64,000 nt of DNA from Fibrobacter sp. (GTDB taxonomy: Bacteria; Fibrobacterota; Fibrobacteria; Fibrobacterales; Fibrobacteraceae): NCBI GenBank assembly GCA_024398835.1, contig JAKSIK010000001.1, forward strand, positions 120,314-184,313, written 5' to 3'. Of this stretch, positions 17,139-25,048 are shown in pieces. A program made the position numbers and the translations under genes. The notes below the pieces were generated by a model. It was given only the letters and a program-made list of their open reading frames with translations, was not told the DNA's origin and did not search any database. Positions within the stretch are counted from its first letter, which is position 1; the number at the start of each line of letters is the position of its first letter.

Positions 17139-18119
17139 CTACAGTAGTTCCTCAATAGTGAGAAACGACACCACAGAAAAAATGATGGCAATGATAAGAG
17201 TTGTCTCTTTTCGTCCAAATTTCTCCTTCAGCAATATTCTGGAAAGAATCAGGGTCATGATGCAGTAGGTGCTTATGATGATGTTTGTGTAAATCTGATT
17301 CAGTGCTACGGCAAGCATCCATGTGACGGTGGCGACGGTGTCTAGGCCTGCTCCCAGAATTCGCGAGCGTTCATGCTTTTGGAAGGGATTGTAGGGTTTC
17401 TTCTCTAGGAACCATAAGAAAAAATAGAGGACGACTGAAATGCAGAAGTAGACCATGCTTTGGGCGTAGAGATAGTCCATCGACTCTATGACGACGTCGT
17501 TTCCCAATTCTCCAAGAAAGTAGATGTCCACAAGGGAACTGGCTGCATCAAAAATGGCGAATAGGAATGCAGAGCAGACGCCTATGATTGCAAAGTGCCC
17601 GTTCTTGATGAGAAAGCGCCCGCGGGCGAGAGCGCGACTGTTTTCCTGGTTTTCGTTTTTGTTTCTGATGGAGGTGAGGATGATGGTTAGAAGAAGAATG
17701 AGAACGATGAGGATGAACTTCCATCCAGACAATGATTCTTCGAGTTCGCCGGATTTCCCGAGAATGAAAAATAAGACGATGACTCCGATAAACTCAAAAA
17801 CGCCTTCTGTATTGCAGATGGGCGATGCGATGGAAAGCGGGATGAGCTTAAAGGCGAAGAAGTTAAATAAAAGTGCTAGGGCGAAGAATATAGGGGAGGC
17901 AAGGATTGCCGGAGTCTCTGCCACCATTTCTACCATGAGTGAGGAGGTTTCCCTCAAACCGAGAATTGTGAGCCCGAGGGCAACTAGCCCCCAGAAGAAC
18001 CCAATCCAGATAACCATTTTGATGGAAGTGTGGTCTTCATGAATGCTGGCTCCCTTCTTTTCAAAAATAGAAGAGAAGGAGTAGGCCAGAAATGACAATA
18101 AGACCAAAAAAATCCACAT
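17139..18119 (-). CDS. DMT superfamily permease
   Basis: 326 residues with about ten hydrophobic helices in two halves, the pattern of drug/metabolite (EamA-like) transporters. The start MWIFLVLLSFLAYSFSSIFEKKGA and the second-half GLDTVATVTWMLAVALNQIYTNIIISTYCIM followed by LILSRILLKEK are typical of the fold. It converges on the NRPS gene with a 14-bp gap, so whether it belongs to that system is uncertain. Substrate unknown. Its A+T content matches the MATE and NRPS genes. Confidence 0.75.
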   Translation of the reverse strand: MWIFLVLLSFLAYSFSSIFEKKGASIHEDHTSIKMVIWIGFFWGLVALGLTILGLRETSSLMVEMVAETPAILASPIFFALALLFNFFAFKLIPLSIASPICNTEGVFEFIGVIVLFFILGKSGELEESLSGWKFILIVLILLLTIILTSIRNKNENQENSRALARGRFLIKNGHFAIIGVCSAFLFAIFDAASSLVDIYFLGELGNDVVIESMDYLYAQSMVYFCISVVLYFFLWFLEKKPYNPFQKHERSRILGAGLDTVATVTWMLAVALNQIYTNIIISTYCIMTLILSRILLKEKFGRKETTLIIAIIFSVVSFLTIEELL

Positions 18120-18219
18120 AATTTCAATATAGTAATATTCGAAAAAAACATATAAATGGGGTGGGGGCGCTTTGTGAACGAAATTTTTTTGCTAGGAAAG
18201 TTTTTTAGATGTTGTGAAT

Positions 18220-18234
18220 TGTCAAATTTTGACA
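18220..18234. promoter_or_regulatory. Perfect 7-bp palindrome upstream of the 64-codon gene
   Basis: TGTCAAATTTTGACA has 7-bp arms around one base. It overlaps a TTGACA and lies 11 bp before TATATTG (18246-18252), so it is placed as an operator would be. The regulator is unknown. Confidence 0.4.
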
Positions 18235-18302
18235 TTTTGCGTTTCTATATTGTAGTGCACGCAAGGACACTAGTTGTGTTCCTTTTAAAAGAAGAGGTAA
18301 AT

Positions 18303-18497
18303 ATGAATCGTCAAAACATCGAATTTCCCGAACAGTCTCCCTGGGACTCCGGTTTTTCCATTTTCAAGCGCCGCATTGGTGAACAACTGCAACTGAATGG
18401 CTTTGATTACGATAGCATTGACGATACGGATTTATTGAAATATTATCGTAGCGGCGAAAGTGAGACTTTCGTGCTTAGTGCTGCAGGTTGTTTTTAG
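18303..18497 (+). CDS. 64-residue protein of unknown function
   Basis: A short frame starting at ATG 18303 after a clear AAGAGG Shine-Dalgarno, with a TATATTG promoter-like element at 18246 and an upstream palindrome. The product is soluble and mixed acidic/basic, with PWDSGFSIFKRRIGEQLQL, a YDSIDDTDLLKYY stretch and the end VLSAAGCF. I do not recognise it. The leader of about 45 nt between promoter and start is longer than is usual here. It sits between the divergent DMT gene and the convergent prmC gene. The regulatory signals make a real gene likely, but the coding call rests on one frame. Confidence 0.55.
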   Translation: MNRQNIEFPEQSPWDSGFSIFKRRIGEQLQLNGFDYDSIDDTDLLKYYRSGESETFVLSAAGCF

Positions 18498-18568
18498 AGC
18501 GTTCTGGCAAAATGGTGGGAATTTTTTGACTTTGACCGTTCAAATGCGGTTGTAGTCCACTGCCCGCA

Positions 18569-18607
18569 CGTCATTGCGAGGCCACAAAGTTGCCGAAGCA
18601 ATCTAAG
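18569..18607. repeat. Dispersed palindromic repeat, copy 2
   Basis: CGTCATTGCGAGGCC and GAAGCAATCTAAG around an ~11-nt middle, in the gap between the 64-codon gene and the end of prmC; its last bases reach the prmC stop region. Same family as 12106 and 54369. Confidence 0.75.
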
Positions 18608-19559
18608 AAATGGCTTTGTATTCCACAAAGCGGATATTGCCGCAGTAATCCTTATGGCTGGCGATGAACTTTAGCCAGGGATAGTTTGCAGACTCTGCTT
18701 CCAGCATAGTGGCTTGCTCGGACCCGATTTCCAAAAGGATTGGGGCGCCTGAGGCAAGGCGGTTTTCCGTCTGGGTCAGAAGCTTGCGGACTAAATCAAG
18801 TCCGTCAGCACCGCCAAAAAGGGCGAGGGCCGGGTCGAAGTTTCCTACTTCCGGCTGGAGTTTCTCCTTCTCGCCATCGGGGATGTAGGGAAGGTTTGCA
18901 ATCAAGCAGTTGATTTTGGCGTCCGCAGCGATGCCTGTGCGGGCTAGAACATCCGCCGTGGCTGCCTCCAGCAAATCCCCTTGGGCGAATTGCAGCGGGC
19001 TTGCAGTTCCGCGTGATTCTGCGTCGGCGGTGTTGTCTTGCGTGTTTGCTGCACTTGCCAACTGGTTGATTTCTGCATTCTCTTTCGCGAGGCTGAGGGC
19101 CTCGGCGGATATGTCAGTTGCAAGGACGCGGGCGCCTGCGATTTCCTTTGCGCAAGAAATGGCGATGGCGCCTGTGCCTGTCCCAACTTCAACAATGAAT
19201 GGATTCTCGATTCCCTCAAGGCGAGACTTTGCGAGGTCCACCAGTTCCTCAGTTTCTGGGCGAGGAATCAATGCCCGAGGGTCGCACTTGATGCGGAAAC
19301 CTCTAAAACTCGTGTCGCCCACAATGTGCTGCAGGGGCTCGCGGTTTGCGCGGCGTGCCACCAACGGGCGCAAAACATCCAGTTCTGCCGCAGTCAAGGG
19401 TTTCTCGAAATTCAGGTAGAGGTCCATGCGGTTCTTCATGCCGAGACCGTGGGCCAGAATGTACTGCGCATCCAGACGCGGGTCAGGAACGCCCTTCTTC
19501 TGGAAGAAGGCGGTAGTCTTGTTCAGAATCTCAAGAACTGTCTGCGGTCTGTTTGCCAT
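18603..19559 (-). CDS. prmC: Release factor glutamine methyltransferase PrmC
   Basis: 318 residues, a SAM-dependent enzyme that methylates the Gln of the GGQ motif in release factors 1 and 2. The N-terminal helical domain (PDPRLDAQYILAHGLG, REPLQHIVGDTSFRGF, LIPRPETEELVD) precedes the methyltransferase fold with VEVGTGTGAIAIS and the NLPY catalytic motif (the NPPY position). A ~30-residue Ala/Thr-rich insertion (AANTQDNTADAESRG) lies after the LAKENAEIN strand. The gene is directly downstream of prfA with a 3-bp gap, the classic prfA-prmC operon. Confidence 0.95.
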   Translation of the reverse strand: MANRPQTVLEILNKTTAFFQKKGVPDPRLDAQYILAHGLGMKNRMDLYLNFEKPLTAAELDVLRPLVARRANREPLQHIVGDTSFRGFRIKCDPRALIPRPETEELVDLAKSRLEGIENPFIVEVGTGTGAIAISCAKEIAGARVLATDISAEALSLAKENAEINQLASAANTQDNTADAESRGTASPLQFAQGDLLEAATADVLARTGIAADAKINCLIANLPYIPDGEKEKLQPEVGNFDPALALFGGADGLDLVRKLLTQTENRLASGAPILLEIGSEQATMLEAESANYPWLKFIASHKDYCGNIRFVEYKAIS

Positions 19560-19562
19560 GGA

Positions 19563-20624
19563 TTAGAGTTTCCCCAACTTTTCTTGGGCGTTAGCCATCT
19601 GGAGGCCGGCAATGATTTCTTCCAAATCGCCGGTAACCACCTTGTCCAGGTTGTAAACCGTGAGGCCGATGCGGTGATCGGTGACGCGGTTCTGCGGATA
19701 GTTGTAAGTACGGATTTTTGCGGAGCGGTCGCCAGTGCCCACCAAGGCCTTACGGCTGGCGGCTTCTTCCTGTTCCTTCTTTGCAATCACGGCATCCAAA
19801 ATCTTGGAGCGGAGCATTTCCATAGCGTGCAGGCGGTTCTGCAGCTGGGAACGTTCTGTTTGGCAGCTCACCACCACGCCAGTGGGAATGTGGGTGAGGC
19901 GCACGGCGGAGTCCGTCTTGTTGATGTACTGGCCACCAGCGCCACTACTGCGGTAGGTGTCCATGTGGATGTCCGCTTCACGAATTTCCACGTCCACTTC
20001 TTCAGCTTCCGGCAGGATTGCAACTGTTGCTGCAGAGGTATGCACGCGACCCTGAGTTTCCGTTTCGGGTACGCGCTGCACGCGGTGAACGCCACTTTCA
20101 AACTTCATCGTTCCATAAACGCTATCGCCTTCAATGAAGACGCGGATTTCCTTATAGCCGCCCACGGTTCCTTCGCTTGCATCCTGGATGGTCATCTTCC
20201 AACCCATCTTGTCGCAATAGCCACGGTACATGCGGAACAAGTCGCCCGCAAAGAGGGCGGATTCGTCGCCGCCGGTGCCACCGCGGATTTCCAGCGTGGC
20301 GTTGCGGTAATCCCACGGGTCCTTGGGAACCATGAGAATTTGCAGTTCTTCCGTGAGGGCGGGGAGGGCGTGCTCGATGGTGGAGATTTCTTCCTTCGCC
20401 ATGGCCACGATTTCTGCATCGCTATCGCCCAGGGCGGCTTTGCATTCTTCCAGGTCGGCGTTCATCTTCAGGAATTCCTTCGCTTTGATGACGGCCTTCT
20501 CAATGCCCTTGTACTGCTTGTGAATCTTGTTATAGCGGGCCTGGTCTGCAAGGACATCAGGATTCCCCAGTTCAGATTCCAATTCTTCGTACTTTTCAAT
20601 CAGTTTGCGCGCTTTATCTTTCAT
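19563..20624 (-). CDS. prfA: Peptide chain release factor 1
   Basis: 353 residues. It recognises UAA and UAG stop codons and triggers peptidyl-tRNA hydrolysis. The catalytic GGQ is at 230-232 in RSSGAGGQYINKTDSAVRLTH, and the RF1-type EIRGGTGGDESALFAGDLFRMY segment is at ~112-133. ATG 20624 gives the normal N terminus (MKDKARKLIEKYEEL); a longer frame to 20705 is unlikely because it would add 27 unrelated residues. It leads the prfA-prmC operon and is divergent from trmO. Confidence 0.96.
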   Translation of the reverse strand: MKDKARKLIEKYEELESELGNPDVLADQARYNKIHKQYKGIEKAVIKAKEFLKMNADLEECKAALGDSDAEIVAMAKEEISTIEHALPALTEELQILMVPKDPWDYRNATLEIRGGTGGDESALFAGDLFRMYRGYCDKMGWKMTIQDASEGTVGGYKEIRVFIEGDSVYGTMKFESGVHRVQRVPETETQGRVHTSAATVAILPEAEEVDVEIREADIHMDTYRSSGAGGQYINKTDSAVRLTHIPTGVVVSCQTERSQLQNRLHAMEMLRSKILDAVIAKKEQEEAASRKALVGTGDRSAKIRTYNYPQNRVTDHRIGLTVYNLDKVVTGDLEEIIAGLQMANAQEKLGKL

Positions 20625-20737
20625 CGCGGTGTAATTTAGCAAAAAACGGAGGTTGGACGATTTCTTTTGATATGGTTTTGCGGGCATGAGGCCATGCAAT
20701 CGCAAATGTGTTTCGGGAAAAATCTACCTTTTGGGTC

Positions 20738-21538
20738 ATGGAAGTGAAACCCATAGGCACATTTTTTGGCGATGCGGTGTACAAGTACGAAGCACCGCGG
20801 CAGGGAAGGCTCTTTGCCGGGCATCCCGGAAAAATCGTTCTTGCATCGGGTCAGAATTTTGAAACCGCCCTTCGGGATTTGGAAGGCTTCGACCGCATTT
20901 GGGTGCTGTTCCATTTTCACGAGAATGAGGGCTGGCGGCCTACGACACGGCCTCCGGTACCGCCCGCAGGCAGGGACCGCGTGGGCACTTTCGCTAGCCG
21001 AAGCCCTTACCGCCCGAACCCCATCGGCCTCAGTTGCGTACGACTCCTGAAAGTTGAAGGGCTTACTTTGTATGTAGACGAGGCAGACCTGCTGAATGGA
21101 ACGCCTGTGTTGGATATAAAACCTTACATCCCGATGGCGGATGCGTTTCCGGATGCCAAAGCGGGCTGGGTGGAAGCGCAGGAGGGCGAACTTTGGGAAG
21201 TAAAAACGGCTCCATTGTTTGATGCGCAAGCAACCTGGATTCGGGAACATTCGGAATTTGACTTGATGAGTTTTGCCCAGGTGCAACTTTCCCGAGGCGG
21301 TTTCAGCAACGGAACTTTTGACGAAACCCGCCGGCGGCTTACGCTTGATGAATCCGCAAAAACGGGCGTGCTTTCTTATCGCACTTTCCGCATCGAATTT
21401 AGTTATGACGAAGTTGCGCGGCGTGTCACTCTGAACCGCATTTTCTCCGGCTACACCGCCGAGGAATTGGCAGAGGGCTCTTCCGACAAGTACGGCGATA
21501 AGGAACTACACAGAGAGTTTCTCGCCCAGTATCAGTAA
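20738..21538 (+). CDS. trmO: tRNA (t6A37) N6-methyltransferase TrmO
   Basis: 266 residues from ATG 20738. TrmO (TsaA/YaeB) methylates N6-threonylcarbamoyladenosine at position 37 of tRNA-Thr. The N-terminal catalytic barrel shows PIGTFFGDAVYKYEAPRQG, FDRIWVLFHFHEN, and the signature TFASRSPYRPNPIGLSCVRL. The C-terminal ~90 residues are the small extra domain seen in bacterial TrmO (LTLDESAKTGVLSYRTFRIEF). Its 3' end overlaps the convergent RmlD-like gene by 33 bp. Confidence 0.93.
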   Translation: MEVKPIGTFFGDAVYKYEAPRQGRLFAGHPGKIVLASGQNFETALRDLEGFDRIWVLFHFHENEGWRPTTRPPVPPAGRDRVGTFASRSPYRPNPIGLSCVRLLKVEGLTLYVDEADLLNGTPVLDIKPYIPMADAFPDAKAGWVEAQEGELWEVKTAPLFDAQATWIREHSEFDLMSFAQVQLSRGGFSNGTFDETRRRLTLDESAKTGVLSYRTFRIEFSYDEVARRVTLNRIFSGYTAEELAEGSSDKYGDKELHREFLAQYQ

Positions 21539-22639
21539 TTTATAGATGGCTTCCTCGGAACCCATCTTGGATTTGTCTGCAATGTCGCGGCCAAAGGTCT
21601 TGTGCCAATCGGGTCCAGTGGGGACAATTCTGTCATCGTTTGGCCAGGGCCGTATAAATCCAGGCGGCAGCAGCTTGTAGAGCTTGCTGCTATCAATGCT
21701 CAGGTCTCCAACGCGGGGTGGCATGGGTCCTGCTTCTATTCGCGGGCAACCGTGGAGAAGTTCCGCGGGATAGCCTCCGATGGCATTCACCAGTTGGCCC
21801 GCATTGTAGAGGGTCACGCGCCTCGTGCCACCGCAGTTGTAGATTCCTGCAGGGAATTCATGTGTCAGGATGTATTCCACCACGCGGCACATGTCAATGC
21901 CATGAACGGGGTTGCGGTATTCATCGGTATAGAGGGTAGCGGGCCATCCCGGGCGGAACCGGTAGGATATCCAGTCGATGGCGCCTGCGCATCCGCCTGG
22001 GGCATAGTCCATGGGGAGGGGCACTCGTAGCATCACCGCTTCCGGCAGAATTTTTTCAATCTCGATTTCTGCTTCCAGCTGGTGTTTGCCGTAATTGTGA
22101 ATGGGATCCTTGGGATCGTCTTCTACATAGGGGCGTGGCGGCTTTGTCTTTTCGCTACCGCTCCACACCATGTCTGTGGAGATGCGCACGAATCGGCACC
22201 CGTACTGCCTTGCCAAATGTGCGGCATCCACGCCCTGGCTGTAATTCAGCAGGCGGCTTCGGGGTGTATCACATTCGCAGGCTTTTAGCGCACAGTTTCC
22301 GCTGGCATCGATGACAGTCTGAAATTGATGTTGTTCAAAAAGTGCGGCGAGACCTGCGGTATCTTCTGCATCCAGCGCTACAACGTTTTCGCCAAACACG
22401 CAGGGATGTTTTATGGGCCGGATGCCGATGAGCGGCGGAGATGTCTTATCTTGAGATGAAGACTGCGGTGCCGGGAAGATTTCCGCCCGCTCGCCACTGA
22501 AGGTATCTGTGCCGCCGAAGAGGCGATTGAAGTAGCGGAACAGGGCGTAGCCGGGCACGCCATTTAGCCCGAGAACGAGAATGGGCAAATTTAACTCTCG
22601 CCGCGGTTGTTCCTTAAATGTGTTGCTTGAATCCGGCAT
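21506..22639 (-). CDS. RmlD-like NAD-dependent sugar epimerase/reductase
   Basis: 377 residues. The Rossmann start LPILVLGLNGVPGYALFRYF carries a GxxGxxG-type glycine motif, followed by RFVRISTDMVWSG (the conserved STD strand) and YGKHQLEAE with the YxxxK catalytic pair. This is the dTDP-4-dehydrorhamnose reductase-like (RmlD) branch of extended SDRs. A ~30-residue insertion near residues 40-75 is not typical. No other rhamnose gene is nearby, so the substrate is uncertain. The ATG at 22639 overlaps the NUDIX stop (TAATG), which decides the start. Confidence 0.75.
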   Translation of the reverse strand: MPDSSNTFKEQPRRELNLPILVLGLNGVPGYALFRYFNRLFGGTDTFSGERAEIFPAPQSSSQDKTSPPLIGIRPIKHPCVFGENVVALDAEDTAGLAALFEQHQFQTVIDASGNCALKACECDTPRSRLLNYSQGVDAAHLARQYGCRFVRISTDMVWSGSEKTKPPRPYVEDDPKDPIHNYGKHQLEAEIEIEKILPEAVMLRVPLPMDYAPGGCAGAIDWISYRFRPGWPATLYTDEYRNPVHGIDMCRVVEYILTHEFPAGIYNCGGTRRVTLYNAGQLVNAIGGYPAELLHGCPRIEAGPMPPRVGDLSIDSSKLYKLLPPGFIRPWPNDDRIVPTGPDWHKTFGRDIADKSKMGSEEAIYKLLILGEKLSV

Positions 22640-23286
22640 TATTTTTGCGCCAGATTTTTTGCGCTCAGTTTCCACTTGTAGTAGCCTGCGATTTGCAGCG
22701 GGTGGTTGAATTCTCCGCTTGCAATTTTTTTCTGCAGTTCTTCGTCCGTCATGAGGAAGGTTTCGATTTCTTCGGTTTCGTCGAAGTTCGTGCTGCCGGA
22801 GCGCTCCACGTTATCGATAAATACCACATGGAATTTTCCGCGATGGCGGTCCGGATTCACAGGGAACTGCCCGAGGTAAGCGACTGCGGCGCTGTTCAAA
22901 CCCGCGGTGCTATTCAGACCCGCGGCGCTGTTCAAATTCGCGGCGATGTCATTGCCAGATGTTGCGTCCGAGCCTGAAATCGCGCCTGAGGTATATCCGC
23001 ATTCTTCCTGCAGTTCCCGCAAAGCGGCTTGTTCCGGAGATTCGCCCGCGTTTATAATGCCGGCGGGGAATTCCACTTCCAACCCACCCGTCCCATGGCG
23101 GTATTGTTCCGTCATGATCCACTTGCCGTCTTTCGTGCGTGCGAGAATCAGCACCCAATCGGGCTGCCACAGCGTGTAGAAATCGTCAATGACTTTTCCG
23201 TTGTGGAGTTCGCACTTCTCTTTCGCCACCTTGAGCCAGGGGGCGTCCACCAAGAATTCCGAATCAAGTGTCTTCCATTTTTTCAT
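22639..23286 (-). CDS. NUDIX hydrolase with an expanded loop
   Basis: 215 residues. The NUDIX box reads GIINAGESPEQAALRELQ followed by EECGY, a full GX5EX7REUXEEXGU match. The context (QYRHGTGGLEVEFPAG) resembles ADP-ribose/ADP-sugar pyrophosphatases. Just after the box, a ~30-residue Ala/Ser/Asn/Gly loop includes three copies of a six-residue repeat (NSAAGL-like) encoded by an 18-bp tandem repeat; in other NUDIX enzymes this loop is short. The start is ATG 23286 with TATATT close upstream; the TTG before it is less likely. It leads a two-gene unit with the RmlD-like gene. Confidence 0.85.
   Translation of the reverse strand: MKKWKTLDSEFLVDAPWLKVAKEKCELHNGKVIDDFYTLWQPDWVLILARTKDGKWIMTEQYRHGTGGLEVEFPAGIINAGESPEQAALRELQEECGYTSGAISGSDATSGNDIAANLNSAAGLNSTAGLNSAAVAYLGQFPVNPDRHRGKFHVVFIDNVERSGSTNFDETEEIETFLMTDEELQKKIASGEFNHPLQIAGYYKWKLSAKNLAQK
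22886..22939. repeat. Three 18-bp tandem repeats inside the NUDIX gene
   Basis: GCGGCGCTGTTCAAACCC, GCGGTGCTATTCAGACCC and GCGGCGCTGTTCAAATTC follow each other exactly. As 18 is a multiple of three, copy-number change would keep the frame. Confidence 0.85.
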
Positions 23287-23320
23287 CAATTGTTAATATA
23301 GAAATCAAAAATATCTCAAA

Positions 23321-23403
23321 TTCGCGGCGGTTTAATAAGGAGGGCCGCGGCGGTTTAATAAGAGCGGTTACGCTGGTTTAACAAGGATGTTCACGGCAGT
23401 TTG
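23321..23403. repeat. 23-bp degenerate tandem repeat
   Basis: The core GGTTTAA(T/C)AAG recurs with exactly 23-bp spacing at 23329, 23352 and 23375, and a fourth, weaker AGTTTGTA occurs at 23398. It lies between the 6S-like RNA terminator and the NUDIX promoter. Confidence 0.75.
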
Positions 23404-23406
23404 TAT

Positions 23407-23437
23407 AAAATAAAAGCACCAGCCATAAAGACTGGTG
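23407..23437 (-). terminator. Rho-independent terminator of the 6S-like RNA
   Basis: On the minus strand CACCAGTC / GGCTGGTG form an 8-bp stem with a TTTAT loop, followed by CTTTTATTTT. Confidence 0.85.
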
Positions 23438-23604
23438 AAAAAATAAGGCACTCTCCACGGTGGAACACTCGAAGCTACTCATTCAAAAATGATAGCAGTG
23501 CCTTGGAATTTCGTTTTTCGCGTCGGAGCGTGCCTAAACTGGATTTCAAGAGCGACGAGCTTTAAATATCTTGTTAGATCGGGCGTTAATCCGTGAGGTG
23601 CCTA
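23407..23604 (-). ncRNA. ssrS: 6S RNA candidate
   Basis: A transcript of about 200 nt with a promoter-like TATATT at 23610-23615 (minus) and a strong terminator. Its ends close into a stem: AGGCACCTCACGG (23603-23591) pairs with CCGTGGAGAGTGCCT (23460-23446). Between them is a long, weakly paired region plus a small hairpin on the 3' side (GCTATCATT / AATGAGTAGC). This is the layout of 6S RNA, which binds sigma70-RNA polymerase by mimicking an open promoter. The segment GATATTT followed by GGCACGCTCCGACG resembles the E. coli 6S central region (GATATTTCATACC ... GGCGCTCCGCGG). It lies directly downstream of zapA on the same strand, the arrangement found in Proteobacteria. No plausible frame covers it. 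A different structured RNA remains possible. Confidence 0.65.
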
Positions 23605-23660
23605 AGAGTAATATACCCTCTTTTGCGGGCAAAAGCAAATATATCTACCTTATTTTATTT

Positions 23661-23984
23661 TTACGTAACTCCTTGATTGTCTTCACTTTCTAGCCCTTCG
23701 TCCAACATGGCGGAAATTTGCGTAATTCCGCTATTTAGCTGGTCCCTTTCCACCTTCATGGCATGGAGCTGCTTCCTTGTTTCAAAGAGCTGCTGTCCCA
23801 ATTCCAGGGCGAGGAGGGCCAGTTTTTTGCTGGCTTCCAGGTTATACTTTGCGTAACTTTCGTGGCGTTGATTGATGTAGTCCAGAATTTCTTTCAGTTC
23901 GCTGTCTGCAAGGTCCGTCCGTATCTGGAGTTTCTCCCTTGCAACAGTGACGCCTACCGGTCGATGTGCTTCAAATTCTGCCAT
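23661..23984 (-). CDS. zapA: Cell division protein ZapA
   Basis: 107 residues. ZapA binds FtsZ and bundles its filaments at midcell. The N-terminal globular part (VTVAREKLQIRTDLADSELK, then EILDYINQRH) and the long C-terminal coiled coil (LEASKKLALLALELGQQLFETRKQLHAMKVERDQL) match the family. It follows a ZapB-like coiled-coil gene by 43 bp, giving a zapB-zapA order, and the 6S RNA candidate follows on the same strand. Confidence 0.88.
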   Translation of the reverse strand: MAEFEAHRPVGVTVAREKLQIRTDLADSELKEILDYINQRHESYAKYNLEASKKLALLALELGQQLFETRKQLHAMKVERDQLNSGITQISAMLDEGLESEDNQGVT

Positions 23985-24027
23985 TATCGCATTCCTACGC
24001 CGAATGGATCGTCATCCATCAGCCACT

Positions 24028-24759
24028 TTAGCCGAAAAAACCGCTTTGCGAGCCTCCCTTGCTCGCAAACAGGTCTGGGGTTTCCTTTTCGTCGGCACCA
24101 TGGATTTCGATGGGAGCCTCTTCCTCTTCGGGAACAGGTTCGTCGATGGGCACGATGGTGGGTTCGTTGACTTCTGCAGCAGGTTCTTCGCTTGCAAAGG
24201 AATTTTCGCTTGCTGCCACAACGGGCTCAATGGAGGCGCTTGGCATCTCCACGGGGAGTTCCGTGTCCAGTTCCTTTTCGATGGTGGAGACCACTTCCTT
24301 GAACTTTTCCTGGGCCATGAGGATTTCCTCGTCACGAGCCTGGATGGTGGCGTTCAGTTGTTCTTTTTCGTCATTCAGCTGGGCAATGGACTGATCCTTT
24401 TCTGCAACCACTCCATTCAAACGTCCGATTTCACCATTGGCGTTTTCCAGCTGCGCGGAGAAGTCTTGGATTTTCCCTTCCAGCTCCTGCACCTTGCCGT
24501 TCAGTTCGTCAATGTTTGCCTGCTTTTGCTGCAAGGCCTCGTCCTGGGCGGCCACCTGGTTTGCGCGAGCGTCCAAAGCGGCCTTGGTGTCGGCGATTTC
24601 AGCATTGGCGGCATTCAGGAGCATGTCTTTATCCTGCAGGCCTGCCTGTGCGTTAGAGAGTTGTTGTTTTAGGCTCGCTATCTCCTGCCGTAAACCGCGC
24701 ATGGAGGCAAGAACCCCATCTACTTTCTGCGAAAGAAGGCTGATGTTTTCTAAGGTCAT
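24028..24759 (-). CDS. ZapB-like coiled-coil protein with acidic tail
   Basis: 243 residues. Residues ~1-170 are one continuous coiled coil rich in Gln, Ala and Asn (LLSQKVDGVLASMRGLRQEI, LQQKQANIDELNGKVQELEG). The last ~75 residues are disordered and acidic (PIDEPVPEEEEAPIEI) and end in SGFFG. The first 40 residues resemble ZapB, but the protein is three times longer. Its place just before zapA supports a role in division. A GGAG lies 7 bp before the ATG. I infer a Z-ring linker; the FFG end could be a docking peptide. Confidence 0.6.
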   Translation of the reverse strand: MTLENISLLSQKVDGVLASMRGLRQEIASLKQQLSNAQAGLQDKDMLLNAANAEIADTKAALDARANQVAAQDEALQQKQANIDELNGKVQELEGKIQDFSAQLENANGEIGRLNGVVAEKDQSIAQLNDEKEQLNATIQARDEEILMAQEKFKEVVSTIEKELDTELPVEMPSASIEPVVAASENSFASEEPAAEVNEPTIVPIDEPVPEEEEAPIEIHGADEKETPDLFASKGGSQSGFFG

Positions 24760-24959
24760 TGATTGCTCCGAAAAATGTGGTATATCCTGTTTATAAGATA
24801 ATTAAAAATTGTTGATAAAGTCCAGAGAAATTCAATTTTTTTGGGAACAATGGGGGAACAGATAATGAAAAACGGCTCTTTTTCTCCCTTTTCTGCCGGG
24901 TAAACTTTTGTTATCATTGGGGCCGTTCAAAACAGTGAATTGAAAGAAGGAGAAAATCA
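24760..24959. other. Divergent intergenic region 5' of the ZapB-like gene and the 22-codon frame
   Basis: A 200-bp A+T-rich gap. The left part should hold the minus-strand promoter of the coiled-coil gene; TTATCATTGG at 24911-24920 is a promoter-like element for the plus-strand small transcript. Nothing else was recognised. Confidence 0.4.
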
Positions 24960-25028
24960 ATGTACTGTTTAATCGCGGCCCTCGTGATTATGAACCAGAA
25001 GAAGCGCTTCCGCAAAAGTCGCGCTTAA
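24960..25028 (+). CDS. 22-codon small open frame in its own transcription unit
   Basis: ATG 24960 follows an excellent Shine-Dalgarno (AAGGAG, 7 bp upstream). The product has a hydrophobic N-terminal half (MYCLIAALVIM) and a very basic C-terminal half (NQKKRFRKSRA). A strong terminator begins 21 bp after the stop, so promoter-like element, SD, frame and terminator make a self-contained unit of about 150 nt. It could be a small membrane peptide or a leader-type regulatory RNA. The convergent C13 peptidase gene ends within the terminator. Confidence 0.45.
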   Translation: MYCLIAALVIMNQKKRFRKSRA

Positions 25029-25048
25029 TAACCACGAAAGGGCAGATT

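Noticed and set aside
12588..18119. Treating the DMT permease as a definite third part of the NRPS system
   Set aside because: It is on the opposite strand and converges on the NRPS gene, so co-regulation is not shown by the sequence.
19038..20639. A 533-codon open frame antisense to prmC and prfA
   Set aside because: Low-complexity Phe/His/Val-rich product; the opposite strand has unmistakable PrmC and release factor 1.
23321..23403. CRISPR array
   Set aside because: The repeats are 23-bp head-to-tail units without spacers, and no cas genes are present.
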